Assembly: GCA_003388555.1 (NCBI GenBank)
Contig: QQVD01000058.1
Coordinates: forward strand, 1 to 64,000
DNA from: Acidobacteriota bacterium
Lineage (GTDB): Bacteria > Acidobacteriota > Thermoanaerobaculia > Multivoradales > Multivoraceae
Direction: 5' to 3'
Length of the DNA: 64,000 nt
Shown here: one piece after another, positions 23,105 to 32,534 of the stretch
Layout: the number at the start of each line of letters is the position of its first letter
How positions within the stretch are numbered: position 1 is the stretch's first letter
The notes under the pieces: model-generated
Database searches by the model: none
The model's input: only the letters and a program-made list of their open reading frames with translations
What the model was told of the DNA's origin: nothing
Program-made: the position numbers and the translations under genes

Positions 23105-25113
23105 CGGCGCGGCGTCCCCAGCGCCGCACGCGACGATTCGGCGAGGGTGCGGCGGGGTGCCAGCCACGCGTCGCGAAAGCGCTCGATCTGCGGCGTCAGG
23201 GCCAGTCCCAGCTCCTCGTACGGAACCACCTCCCAGCCGGGATCGCCCGCCAGCCGGACCTCGACCTCGAATTCCTCGCCGCGGCCCTCGACCGAGAGAC
23301 GCAGTGGGTCGCCCGGGCGTCGTTCTGCGAGGGCGGCTTCGAACTCCGCGAGCGATCCGATCTCCTGGCCGCCGAGACGCACCAGCCGATCGCCCCGCGC
23401 CAGGCCGGCCTCGGCCGCGGGTGAGCCGTCGAGCGGGTTGCCGACCACCAGCAGGCCAGCCTCCTCCTGCTCCGCAGGCTCCACTTCGACGCCGAGCCAG
23501 GCGCGCTCCTGGTCCGCCCGCCGCAGGCGCAGGCCCGCCTGGCCGAGCAGTCGGAAGTAGTCCGGGGCGTTGCCGTCGTGGACGAAGCGGGCGAAGAAGT
23601 CCTGCGCCCACGTCGGGTCCCCGGAGTAGTCGCCGAGCAGTCGCTCGAGATCCTCGATCTCGTAGGGGCGGTCGATCTCGGAGTGCTGCGACCAGACGAG
23701 CTGCAGGAAGCCGTCCAGCGAGCCACCCTCCAGACGCTCGCGCAGCGACAGATCGAGCGCCAGCCCGACGCCGGCACCCCAGGTGTAGTACGAGAGGAAG
23801 GTGTTCTCGCGATTCGACGGATCGTTGGCGGTCGCCGCATCGACGAAAGGGGCCTGGCGGCTGGCTGCCACCGGACTGGTACGGCGCACCGCCGGGCTGC
23901 GCAGGACCGCGTCGACGACGCCGCCGATGCGGTCGGCGAAGCGCGGCAGCGAGTACACCCCGGCGCGCTTGAGCAGCAGGCGGTCGTAGTAGCTGGTGAA
24001 GCCCTCGCCGAACCACAGGGCGTCGGACATGTTGGCGCGCTCGAAGTCGAAGGGCTCGAGCGAAGCCGGCCGCATGCGCTCGACGTTCCAGGCGTGCACG
24101 AACTCGTGCGCCACGGTGCCGAGCAGGCGCTCGGCGCTCCGCGCGAGGCTGGCGGAGCTGGTCAGCACGGTCGAGTTGCGGTGCTCCATGCCGTCGCCCC
24201 GGCACCAGGGCAGGTAGTCGGCGAGGAAGGTGTAGCGCCCGTGGTCGAAGCGGGGCGGCTCGCCAAAAACTGCGACCGTCTCGAGCACGACCGCCTCGAC
24301 GCGGTGCACGAAGGAGGTGGCTTCGGCCTGGTCACCCTGGTGGTGCAGCGCGACCAGGATCTCCTGCGCACCGATCTCCCCGCTCGCCGGCAGGGTGAAG
24401 CCGCGCACCAGGTGGTCGGAGGCCTCGATCGGGCTGTCGAGCAGCTCGGCCAGGTGCATGGCGCGAAACGCCCGGCCGTCGCGGCGGTGTGGCAGCTGCG
24501 TGCTCACCCGCCAGCCTCGCGGCAGCTCGAGGCGCACGTCGTGGGGCAGGCCCTCGAAGCCGCGCGCCCAGACGAAGGTCGCCGGTGCGTTCAGGTGGGC
24601 GTGACTGCGGTCGATCGCCGAGTAGGTGCCGTCACAGCGGTCGGCGTAGAGGGTGTAGCGGAAGGTGACCTCGCTCGGCGCGCTGGCCAGGTCGACCCGC
24701 CATTCGTGCGGCGTCAGGCGGTCCAGCGGCAGCTTCCACCCCCGCTGGTCGACCGCCTCGACGTCGTAGACGTTCTTGGCGAAGTCGTGGGTGGCGTAGC
24801 GGCCGGGCGAGCTGCGGCTCATCACCAGACGCAGACCGGAGGCGAGTGCCGCCGGATCGATCCTCGCGCCCTCGGGCGCCAGGGTGACGCGCATCGCGAT
24901 CCGCGCCTCGTGCCCGGCGCGGTCCGCGAGGTCGATCTCGTAGGCCACCGCGGCGGCCGGCTCGCCGGGCTGGATCGACTGCCGCGACTGGGTCGGTCGC
25001 ATCGCCTCGGCCGAAGCCCCCAGCTGGAGGGCCGCGGCGGCGATGCAGAGCGCCAGCCTCCTCGGCGACGCCGTCGATCCGCGGCGGTCGGTCGTCGGGT
25101 TCGGCATCCGCAT
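23101..25113 (-). CDS. Secreted M61-family (glycyl aminopeptidase) peptidase with PDZ domain
   Basis: 670 residues from an ATG; a second in-frame ATG lies two codons later. A signal peptide is likely (RRLALCIAAAALQLGASAEA). The N-terminal beta domain carries the M61 pattern (YADRCDGTYSAIDRSHAHLN). The gluzincin active site is HEFVHAWN with the third zinc ligand Glu in GEGFTSYYD. A PDZ domain lies at ~540-625 (GNPLDGSPAAEAGLARGD). M61 enzymes remove N-terminal Gly or Ala in the periplasm. It is co-transcribed with mltA by overlap and starts 34 bp after the stop of the 1199-residue kinase. Confidence 0.93.
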   Translation of the reverse strand: MRMPNPTTDRRGSTASPRRLALCIAAAALQLGASAEAMRPTQSRQSIQPGEPAAAVAYEIDLADRAGHEARIAMRVTLAPEGARIDPAALASGLRLVMSRSSPGRYATHDFAKNVYDVEAVDQRGWKLPLDRLTPHEWRVDLASAPSEVTFRYTLYADRCDGTYSAIDRSHAHLNAPATFVWARGFEGLPHDVRLELPRGWRVSTQLPHRRDGRAFRAMHLAELLDSPIEASDHLVRGFTLPASGEIGAQEILVALHHQGDQAEATSFVHRVEAVVLETVAVFGEPPRFDHGRYTFLADYLPWCRGDGMEHRNSTVLTSSASLARSAERLLGTVAHEFVHAWNVERMRPASLEPFDFERANMSDALWFGEGFTSYYDRLLLKRAGVYSLPRFADRIGGVVDAVLRSPAVRRTSPVAASRQAPFVDAATANDPSNRENTFLSYYTWGAGVGLALDLSLRERLEGGSLDGFLQLVWSQHSEIDRPYEIEDLERLLGDYSGDPTWAQDFFARFVHDGNAPDYFRLLGQAGLRLRRADQERAWLGVEVEPAEQEEAGLLVVGNPLDGSPAAEAGLARGDRLVRLGGQEIGSLAEFEAALAERRPGDPLRLSVEGRGEEFEVEVRLAGDPGWEVVPYEELGLALTPQIERFRDAWLAPRRTLAESSRAALGTPRR

Positions 25114-25147
25114 CGGCGCAAGATAGCGCACGCGGCGGCGATCGGGC

Positions 25148-28100
25148 TCAGCCTCCCGCAGACGGCGCCACCGGCAGGGCGGCGAATCGTCCAGCGAGCG
25201 GCGCCACCCGCGAGCTCGCCGCCGACAGCGCGCGGCGCAGTTCCAGTGCTCCGCCGCCGGCAGCCAGCTCGTCGGCGATGCCTCCGGCGAGGGCCAGCGC
25301 CGCACGATAGGCCCGCGCTTCGTGATGGTCCGCCTGGTGCTCCAGCGCCAGGTCGGCGAGCGCCACGCCGATCCGCGACACCGAGGCTCGCTGGTCCGCC
25401 GGGGCGCGCAGCAGCAGTCTCCACGCGGCGCGCAGCGGCGCCCGCAGGTAGTCGGCGTTCCACGGCTCGAGCTCCAGACAGCCGGAGAGCGCCCGCTCGC
25501 CCCTCGCCACAGCCGCGGCCGACAACGGCCCCGGAGTCGCCTCCGACTCGATCTCGAGGACCTCGACCAGCGCCAGCTCGCAGGGTGCCGACACCCTCCT
25601 CCGGTCGACCTCGAGGGCCCGCTCGAGGGTGCCGCGCGCACGCTCGAGCAGCGGCGCGGCGCCTCCCTGTGCGGACGGCCCCGAAAGCTCCAGCTCGGCA
25701 CGCATGACGTCGAACCGAGCCATGTCGACCCACGCCTGGCCGATGGTCGGCGCCAGCTCCAGACCGCGCCGGTAGCGCTCGCGCCCCCGCTCCAGGACCT
25801 GCAGCAGGCGTTGCCGTGCCGCCCCCCGCGGCGGCTCGCCGAGCATCGCCCAGCGGGCCAGCTCGCGGTCTGTCTCGCCGAGGTTGAAGAGCACGAACGG
25901 GTCCTCAGGGTTCAGCTCGTGCGCCTCGAGCAGGACCTCCTGCGCCGACTCGAGCACCGGCCCGGGATCGGTCCCGGAGCGCGCCTGCTCGCGGCCGCGC
26001 ATGAGGTACACGATGGCCAGATTCGACCGCAGCCAGCTCGCATCGGGCAGCTGCTCGAGGGCGCGTCGGTAGTGCCGCTCGGCTTCGTCGATGGCCTCGC
26101 CCGGATCATCGCCGGCGGTCGCCAGCCCGTCGGCGAGCTGCAGCCACCCGTTGGCCGCGGCACCCCAGGTCCCCGGTTCCTCGGGGCTCAGCTCGGTCAG
26201 TCGCTCGAGCCATACCAGCGCCTCGCGCTGCAGGGCGATGCGCTCGCGGCCCTGCAGCCAGCGCCCCTCGATCCCGAGCGCCTCGGCGATCAGAGAATGC
26301 GGCGCAGGCCGCTGCGGCTCGAGCTCGAGGCAGAGCTCGAGGTGACGCACGGCGCTGCGCAGCGACGGGCGTGGATCCTCGCCGCGCCGCAGCTGCTCGG
26401 TGGCGGCAGCCAGGTCGGCGTCTCCGAGCACCACGTACGCCGACGCGAGTGTGGGCTCGATCGCCAACGCCCGCTGCGCGTCGCGCCGCGCCAGCTCCAT
26501 CACGCCCTCGGAGAGCTGCACCCTCCACTGCAGGAGCTCACCCCACTCGGTGTGGAGCAGCGCCCGCGAAAGCCAGCCCTCGGCGTTCTCGGGATCGATC
26601 TCGATCGCAGCGCCGCACCAGTCGAGGCCGGCGTCGTACATCGGCTGGCCGCTCGACGGCTGGCTCCTCGCGAGGTCGAGCCGCTCGACGCTCACCGCGC
26701 AGAGGCCGAGATAGGCACGCGACTCGCTGCGCCCGATCTCGACCGTGCGCAGGAACGACTCGGTCGCCTGGCCGAGCAGTGCCGCGGCCTCGTCGGTCCG
26801 GCCGTCGTCGTTCGCCTCCTGCGCCCGGCGCAGGTGGACGCGACCGCGCAGCAGCGACGCCTCGTGCAGCCACGGCGCCTCTTGCTCGACGCGCTCGACG
26901 ACCTCGAGGACCCGTGGATCGTCCTGGTTGAAGTAGGCGATCCAGGCCTCGCCGAGACGCCCCTCGAGCGAGCCCGTCTCGGCTGCTTCGCTGATCAGTC
27001 GTCGAGCCGGCTCCAGCAGCTCTCGACGCAACTCGTCGTGACGGCGGTCGCCCTCCTCCGGATCGTGCATCGACCTGGCGATGCGCAGCTCCCTCTCGTA
27101 GAGCAGACCGTAGGTCATGCCGAGGGCCTCGGAGATCTCGGCACCGCGCAGGCCGGCCTCCCGAGCCATCTCCAGGTGACGCCGGGCCTCGTCGAGCTGC
27201 CCGAGGATCAGGGCGCCGCGGCCGACCGCGTAGAGGCCCGCGCGCCGGCCCACCGGCCCGAGGTCCTCGACCCCCTCGCGAAAGGCCTCGACGCGGCGCC
27301 GCAGCTCGTCCTTCTGAGGGGTGATGTCGTGCCGCGGCAGCTGGCGGCTGGCGCGCAGCAGCCACTCGAGTCGCTCGACCTCGCGGCCGGTGCTCTGCGC
27401 CAGCTGTGCCGCGCGCTCGGCCTGCCACTGGGCGCGCACCGCCTGGGCCGCCGAAAGGAGCGCCAGCAGCAGCGCCGCCGCGCTGACCGTGGCGAGCGCG
27501 CGGTGGCGCTGCACCCAGCGGGTGGCGCGACGGAAGACGCCGGTGCCGCGCGCCTCGACCGGCTCTCCGGCCAGGTAGCGCTCGAGGTCCTCGGCCAGCG
27601 CTCGAGCGCTCGGATAGCGCTCGATCGGCGATTTGGCGAGACACCGCTCGACGATGCGCTCGATGTCGCGCGGCAGCTCCGGGGTGACGCTGCGCAGACG
27701 CGGCGGCTCCTCGCTGAGGATGCGCGAGAGGACCACCATCGAGCTGTCGCCGACGAACGGCGGGCGGCCGGCGAACAGCTCGTAGAGAACCGTTCCCAGG
27801 CCGTAGACGTCGGTCCTGCGGTCGAGCGCGTCGCGACCGGAAATCTGCTCCGGCGCCATGTACCAGGGCGTGCCGACCACGACGCCGGTGCGGGTCATGC
27901 CCGGTGCGCCGACTTCGCGCGCGATGCCGAAATCGACCACCCAGGCGCGCAGCCCTGCCTCGGTGGTGCGCGCCACCATGATGTTGGTCGGCTTCAGGTC
28001 GCGGTGGATCAGGCCGGTGCGGTGCGCGGCGTGCACGCCCTCGGCGACCTGACGCACGAGATCGACCTTCTGCTCGACGCTGAGGCCCTCGGCGGCGTCC

Positions 28101-28747
28101 TGGAGCGTCTCGCCATCGATCAGCTGCATGGCGATGTACGGCCGGCCGCGGTACTCGCCCACCTCGTACACACCGCACACGGCATCGTGCTCGATGCGCG
28201 CCTGGTGGCGTGCCTCGGCGACGAACCGCTCGCGCTCGAAGGGGCCGTGCGCGTGCATCACCTTGAGCGCGACCTGGCGCCCCAGTCGGCGGTCGCGGGC
28301 CCGGAAGACGTCGCCGACGGCGCCGCTGCCGAGCAGTTCGAGAATCTCGTAGTGCGGCGGGCACCAGTCGCCTTCGTCGCCCGACTCCGAGCTCCCGCCG
28401 GTGGTTCCGCCGCCGGTCGCCGCGCCGACCCCGGCAGCCGCCGAGGAGCGGGCTCCCCGGCCGCCGCTCCAGCGGGTCGCCCGACTGCCCTCGTCCGCCG
28501 CCTGGCGCCGGCCCGACTCGGCCAACGCGTCGGCGAGCAGCGACGCCACCTCCTCTGCGCCGACCCCCCGCGCGGCGAGCGAGCGACGCAGCTGGGTCAG
28601 TCCGATCGAGGGCTCGCCTCCGGGCGGGATCGCCGCGTGCAGGTCGAGTCGGATGCGCTCGAGCTCGCCACCGTCGAGCAGGCCGCGACGCCTTGCCGCC
28701 GCCAGCACCGAGTCGACGACCCCGGCCGATTGCTGCTCTCCGCTCAT
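25148..28747 (-). CDS. Large Ser/Thr protein kinase with TPR-rich sensor region
   Basis: 1199 residues from an ATG; a GTG three codons upstream is an alternative. An N-terminal helical segment of unknown type (~1-85) and a Gly/Ser-rich linker precede the kinase domain (~130-395): GSGAVGDVF, QVALKVMHA, HRDLKPTN, DFG in VVDFGIARE and APEQ. A membrane helix follows at ~415-435 (LATVSAAALLLALLSAAQAV). The remaining ~750 residues are helical repeats of TPR type with recurrent LEPxxPxAH/LGxxx patterns. It heads the ten-gene minus-strand run and faces a divergent kinase gene across a 139-bp gap full of 15-bp repeats. Signal and targets are unknown. Confidence 0.92.
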   Translation of the reverse strand: MSGEQQSAGVVDSVLAAARRRGLLDGGELERIRLDLHAAIPPGGEPSIGLTQLRRSLAARGVGAEEVASLLADALAESGRRQAADEGSRATRWSGGRGARSSAAAGVGAATGGGTTGGSSESGDEGDWCPPHYEILELLGSGAVGDVFRARDRRLGRQVALKVMHAHGPFERERFVAEARHQARIEHDAVCGVYEVGEYRGRPYIAMQLIDGETLQDAAEGLSVEQKVDLVRQVAEGVHAAHRTGLIHRDLKPTNIMVARTTEAGLRAWVVDFGIAREVGAPGMTRTGVVVGTPWYMAPEQISGRDALDRRTDVYGLGTVLYELFAGRPPFVGDSSMVVLSRILSEEPPRLRSVTPELPRDIERIVERCLAKSPIERYPSARALAEDLERYLAGEPVEARGTGVFRRATRWVQRHRALATVSAAALLLALLSAAQAVRAQWQAERAAQLAQSTGREVERLEWLLRASRQLPRHDITPQKDELRRRVEAFREGVEDLGPVGRRAGLYAVGRGALILGQLDEARRHLEMAREAGLRGAEISEALGMTYGLLYERELRIARSMHDPEEGDRRHDELRRELLEPARRLISEAAETGSLEGRLGEAWIAYFNQDDPRVLEVVERVEQEAPWLHEASLLRGRVHLRRAQEANDDGRTDEAAALLGQATESFLRTVEIGRSESRAYLGLCAVSVERLDLARSQPSSGQPMYDAGLDWCGAAIEIDPENAEGWLSRALLHTEWGELLQWRVQLSEGVMELARRDAQRALAIEPTLASAYVVLGDADLAAATEQLRRGEDPRPSLRSAVRHLELCLELEPQRPAPHSLIAEALGIEGRWLQGRERIALQREALVWLERLTELSPEEPGTWGAAANGWLQLADGLATAGDDPGEAIDEAERHYRRALEQLPDASWLRSNLAIVYLMRGREQARSGTDPGPVLESAQEVLLEAHELNPEDPFVLFNLGETDRELARWAMLGEPPRGAARQRLLQVLERGRERYRRGLELAPTIGQAWVDMARFDVMRAELELSGPSAQGGAAPLLERARGTLERALEVDRRRVSAPCELALVEVLEIESEATPGPLSAAAVARGERALSGCLELEPWNADYLRAPLRAAWRLLLRAPADQRASVSRIGVALADLALEHQADHHEARAYRAALALAGGIADELAAGGGALELRRALSAASSRVAPLAGRFAALPVAPSAGG

Positions 28748-28783
28748 CTCAGCCACCGCAGTCTACGAGTCGTTACACTGAAA

Positions 28784-28869
28784 GGCGGGATTCCGGAGGG
28801 CCGGACACCGAAAGGCCGGACACCGAGAGGCCCGACATCGAAGGGCCTGAAACCGAAGGCCGATCGAGA
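28784..28869. repeat. 15-bp tandem repeats between divergent kinase genes
   Basis: A degenerate copy (28784-28798) is followed by two near-identical copies of ggccggacaccga(a/g)a (28799-28828), two diverged copies (28829-28858) and part of a further one. The array fills most of the gap between the kinase genes starting at 28747 and 28887. The period of 15 bp is about one and a half helical turns. It could be a cluster of regulator sites or the remnant of a coding repeat. A short minus-strand frame reads it as SVSG(P/L) repeats. Confidence 0.85.
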
Positions 28870-28886
28870 GTACCCGCGAAGCACCC

Positions 28887-30314
28887 GTGAACACAGGGAC
28901 CCAGCAGGAGACCCAGGAGGAGCGCCTCACCTGCGCCCGCTGCGGCGGCACGCTCGCCGACGCCGGGACCCCGTGCCCGCGCTGCACGCCGGACTACCCG
29001 CTCGATTCGACCACCCTCGACGCCCTGACTCCGACCCGCCCGCCGGGCTTTCCCCGCCGGCGCGACGAGGGCGAGGATCCCCTGCTCGGAGCCGAGCTCG
29101 CGGCGTACCGCGTGCTCCAGCTCGCCGGTCGCGGCGGCATGGCCCGGGTCTACCAGGCCGAGCACCGCACCCTGGGCCGCAAGTGCGCGCTGAAGGTGCT
29201 CGAGCCGCGCCTGCTGCAGGACGCTCCGGCCTACCTGCCCTTGTTCCTGCAGGAGGCCCGGGCGGTGGCCGGACTGGTGCACCCCAACGTGGTGACGGTG
29301 CACAACATCCTCGAGTGGGACGGCTACCACGCGATCGAGATGGAGTGGGTCGACGGGCTGCCGCTGGCGCTCGCCTGCCGCCGCGACGGTCGACCCTCGA
29401 TCGAGCGCTCCACCGAGCTGGTGCTGCAGGCCACCGAAGGCCTCGCCGCCGCGCACGCCCTGGGCATCGTGCACCGCGACTTCAAGCCGTCCAACATCCT
29501 GGTCACCCCGGAAGGAGTCGCCAAGCTGGCCGACTTCGGTCTCGCCCGGCGGGTGATGGCCGCGGCGGCGGACCAGGAGGACCTGCCGCTGACCGCCGGG
29601 ACCCCCCACTTCATGGCCCCCGAGCTCTTCCGCGGCGAGCCGGCGTCTCCCGGCTCGGACGTCTACGCGGTCGGCGTCACCTTCTACTTCCTGCTCACCG
29701 GCGCCTTCCCGCTCCACGCCAAGAGCCTCAACGGCCTGATCCAGCACCACTGGAACACCGAAGCACCAGACCCGCGCGAGATCGAGCCCCGGGTGCCGCC
29801 GCTGGCGTCGAAGATCATCCGCCGCTGCCTGGCCAAGGATCCCGCCCAACGCTTCGCCGACGCGATCGAGCTCGCCGAAGCGCTCCGCCGTCTGAGGCGC
29901 CTGTCGCGGCGACTCGAGCGGATGCTGCGCACGGCGCTCGCCGGCCTCGATCTCGACATCGAGCCGACCCTGGACGGCGAGTTCTGCATCGAGGTGCCCT
30001 TGAAGGCCGGCCGACGGCAGCGGGTCTACGTCGGTGAGCTGGTCAGCGAGATCGATGCCGAGCCCCTGCTGCGCATCTACTCGCCTTGCGCGCCGGCCAC
30101 CGACGACTACCTGCGCCACGCACTCGAGCTCAACGCCCGCGTGCACATGGGAGCGCTGGCGATCCGACAGCACGAAGGGCGCGAGTACTTCGTGATGCGC
30201 AACACCACGCCGCGCGCGACCTGCGATCCCGAGGAGCTGCGCGAGAGCATCCTGTCGGTGGCGCGGGGCGCCGACCACGTGGAGTCGGTGCTGCTGGATG
30301 TTGACGAGCACTGA
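28887..30314 (+). CDS. Soluble Ser/Thr protein kinase with N-terminal zinc ribbon
   Basis: 475 residues from a GTG. A four-cysteine ribbon (CARCGG... CPRC, residues 16-33) precedes the kinase domain (~72-330). The glycine loop is GRGGMARVY and the catalytic loop reads HRDFKPSN, with Phe replacing the usual Leu. DFG is in LADFGLARR and APE is intact. There is no membrane helix. The C-terminal ~120 residues (GEFCIEVPLKAGRRQRVYVGE and following) form an alpha/beta domain resembling the CesT/YbjN secretion-chaperone fold; that call is tentative. It is transcribed away from the TPR kinase and lies 81 bp before the deoxyhypusine-synthase gene. Confidence 0.9.
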   Translation: MNTGTQQETQEERLTCARCGGTLADAGTPCPRCTPDYPLDSTTLDALTPTRPPGFPRRRDEGEDPLLGAELAAYRVLQLAGRGGMARVYQAEHRTLGRKCALKVLEPRLLQDAPAYLPLFLQEARAVAGLVHPNVVTVHNILEWDGYHAIEMEWVDGLPLALACRRDGRPSIERSTELVLQATEGLAAAHALGIVHRDFKPSNILVTPEGVAKLADFGLARRVMAAAADQEDLPLTAGTPHFMAPELFRGEPASPGSDVYAVGVTFYFLLTGAFPLHAKSLNGLIQHHWNTEAPDPREIEPRVPPLASKIIRRCLAKDPAQRFADAIELAEALRRLRRLSRRLERMLRTALAGLDLDIEPTLDGEFCIEVPLKAGRRQRVYVGELVSEIDAEPLLRIYSPCAPATDDYLRHALELNARVHMGALAIRQHEGREYFVMRNTTPRATCDPEELRESILSVARGADHVESVLLDVDEH

Positions 30315-30395
30315 CTCGGGCGACATCCTCGCCACCACTGCCCGGCCGCGAACCGGGAACGACGACCTTCCCGATTCCGGAGACGAACACCACAG

Positions 30396-31493
30396 ATGAG
30401 CGATCGATCCAAGGACCACGCAGGGCAAAACGACGCCGCGAGCCAGCAGGGCAAGCGCACCAAGAAGCAGGCCAGCGACGGCAGCGAGTTCGGGCTCGAG
30501 CCGCTCCAGGCGCTCGATCTGTCGCAGGTCGGCGGCTTCTCCGATCTGCTGACCGCGATGAAGTCGACCGCCTTCGGCGGCCGCCAGCTCGGCGAGGCGG
30601 CAGACGTGCTCTACGACATGGTGGTCGACGAGGACTGCTTCGTCGTCGGAACCTTCTCCGGCGCCATGACCGTCGCCAAACAGGGCCTGCTGCTCTGCGA
30701 CATGATCGATCACGGCATGCTCGACGCGGTGGTCTCGACCGGCGCGCTGATGGCGCACGGCTTCGTCGAGGCGGCCGGCATGACGCACTTCAAGCACCGC
30801 CCCGACCTCGACGACACCCAGCTCTACAACGCCGGTTTCGACCGCGTCTACGACACCCTCGAGCTGGAGAACAACCTCGACGACGTCGAGAAGATCATGC
30901 GGCGGATCCTCACCGACTGGCCCGACGGCGAGACCGCCTGCTCGCGCACTCTGAACCGCGCCATCGGCGCCTGGCTGGCCGAGAACACCGAGGGCCGGGG
31001 CATCCTGCGCTCCGCCTACGAACAGGACGTGCCGGTCTACGTACCCGCCTTCTCGGACTCCGAGCTAGGCCTCGACTTCGCCATCTCCAACCGGGTGCGC
31101 AAGCAGATCGGCCGGGTGACGACACCCTACGATCCCTTCCTCGATCTCGAGGACTACACCAGCCGCGTGCTCGCCAGCGAGCGCGTCGGCATCTTCACCA
31201 TCGGCGGCGGAGTGCCGCGCAACTGGGCGCAGCAGGTCGGCCCCTTCCTCGACATCATCGAGAAGCGCGGTGCCGGCACCGGAGCGCTGCGCCGCTTCCG
31301 TTATGCGGTCCGTATCTGCCCCGAGCCGGTGCACTGGGGAGGCCTCTCCGGCTGCACCTACTCCGAGGGCGTGTCGTGGGGCAAGTTCGTGCCCCCGGCC
31401 GAAGGCGGCCGCTTCGCCGAGGTCCCCGCCGACGCCACCGTCGCCTGGCCGCTGCTGCTGGCCGGCGTGCTCGAGCGCCTCGGCAAGCGCTGA
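30396..31493 (+). CDS. Deoxyhypusine synthase family protein
   Basis: 365 residues from an ATG. The NAD-binding deoxyhypusine synthase fold is evident: FVVGTFSGAMTVAKQGLL, DAVVSTGALMAHGFVEA, FTIGGGVPRNWAQQVGPFLD and the active-site region SGCTYSEGVSWGKF. The last lysine corresponds to the one that forms the imine intermediate in the eukaryotic enzyme, so catalysis is likely. Bacteria have no eIF5A to hypusinate. Bacterial members make homospermidine or act on unknown acceptors, and the exact reaction here is open. A Lys-rich N-terminus (KRTKKQ) is extra. It follows a kinase gene and precedes a secreted DUF4412-like protein. Confidence 0.92.
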   Translation: MSDRSKDHAGQNDAASQQGKRTKKQASDGSEFGLEPLQALDLSQVGGFSDLLTAMKSTAFGGRQLGEAADVLYDMVVDEDCFVVGTFSGAMTVAKQGLLLCDMIDHGMLDAVVSTGALMAHGFVEAAGMTHFKHRPDLDDTQLYNAGFDRVYDTLELENNLDDVEKIMRRILTDWPDGETACSRTLNRAIGAWLAENTEGRGILRSAYEQDVPVYVPAFSDSELGLDFAISNRVRKQIGRVTTPYDPFLDLEDYTSRVLASERVGIFTIGGGVPRNWAQQVGPFLDIIEKRGAGTGALRRFRYAVRICPEPVHWGGLSGCTYSEGVSWGKFVPPAEGGRFAEVPADATVAWPLLLAGVLERLGKR

Positions 31494-31595
31494 CCGCGCC
31501 CACGGCGCCACCCATCCGCCACCATGTCCGTCGGCTGCGCCGAGAGGCGTGGCACCAGACGGGACATGGACATCGAAACCTCCGAGGAGAACCAT

Positions 31596-32507
31596 ATGAC
31601 CGCCATCCGACTTCGTACCCGACGAACACCAGCGCGTACCTTCCCGGGACTCCCCCTCCTCTCGACGCTCGCCGTACTGGTCCTCTCGCTCGCCAGCGCC
31701 CCGGCCGCTCTTGCGGGTATCCACTACCAGCAGGAGACCACCAGCTCGCCGGACAACGCCGCCGGCATGACCGCCGAGGTGTGGATCGATCAGGAGAAGG
31801 GCCGGATCGAGATCCGGAGCAGCGCCAACCCGATCCTCCCCGCCGGCAGCTACATCGTCACCCAGGACGGCGGCCGCACGTTCTTCCTGGTCGATCCCGA
31901 AGCGGAGACCTATTCGCGCTTCGACGTCAACGCGATGCTCGGCGCGGCCGGCGCCATGCTCGACTCGCTCGGCGGCGTGGTCGACTTCGAGTTCAGCCAG
32001 CCGCAGATCGAGGTGCTCGACGAGGGTGCCGGCGACGAGGTGCTGGGAATGTCCACCCGCTACCTCAAGCAACGGGTCACCTACGACATGACGATCAAGG
32101 TCCTCGGCATGAAGCGCAGCCAGCAGGCCGAGTCGACCACCGAGATGTGGATCGCCGACATCGACAGCGAGCACCAGATCGGCATGTGGCTGCGTACCGA
32201 GCCGCCGCGCACCGGCAATGCCCAGCTCGACGAGGTGATCGCAGCGCAGAGCGACTTCCCGGAGGGCGTTCCGCTGCGCACCCGCACGACGACCGTCTCG
32301 CGCCAGATGAACCGCAAGGGCGAGGTCAAGAACGAGTCGACCTCGGTGGTCGAGATGCGGGTCACCTCGTTCGAGGAGGTCGACACCTCCGGCATCGACT
32401 ACAGCGTGCCGGCGGGCTTCGCGGAGGTACCGATGATGGTCCCCGGCGCCACCGACGAAGAGGGCGGCAACCCCCTCAGCGGGCTGTTCAAACGCGACGG
32501 CGGCTGA
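31596..32507 (+). CDS. Secreted DUF4412-like protein
   Basis: 303 residues from an ATG with GAGGAGA six bases upstream; an in-frame ATG 24 codons earlier lacks such a site and would bury the signal peptide. A signal peptide ends near APAALAG. The mature part is beta-rich with the pattern of proteins annotated DUF4412 (EVWIDQEKGRIEIR, RTFFLVDPEAETYSRFD, TTEMWIADI). These are periplasmic or outer-surface proteins of unknown role, structurally related to the LolA/LolB-type half-barrel. The terminal region ends GLFKRDGG. The gene converges on fdhD. Confidence 0.75.
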   Translation: MTAIRLRTRRTPARTFPGLPLLSTLAVLVLSLASAPAALAGIHYQQETTSSPDNAAGMTAEVWIDQEKGRIEIRSSANPILPAGSYIVTQDGGRTFFLVDPEAETYSRFDVNAMLGAAGAMLDSLGGVVDFEFSQPQIEVLDEGAGDEVLGMSTRYLKQRVTYDMTIKVLGMKRSQQAESTTEMWIADIDSEHQIGMWLRTEPPRTGNAQLDEVIAAQSDFPEGVPLRTRTTTVSRQMNRKGEVKNESTSVVEMRVTSFEEVDTSGIDYSVPAGFAEVPMMVPGATDEEGGNPLSGLFKRDGG

Positions 32508-32534
32508 GCCCGAACACCTGGCTGCCTTAGGCGA

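Noticed and set aside
28693-28890. 65-codon plus-strand frame with PDTER repeats over the 15-bp array
   Set aside because: It overlaps the kinase start antisense, has no ribosome site and is explained by the DNA repeat.
31523-31568. Imperfect inverted repeat around catgtccgtc / gacgggacatg
   Set aside because: One-base mismatch in register and a 25-base loop; weak as a regulatory structure.
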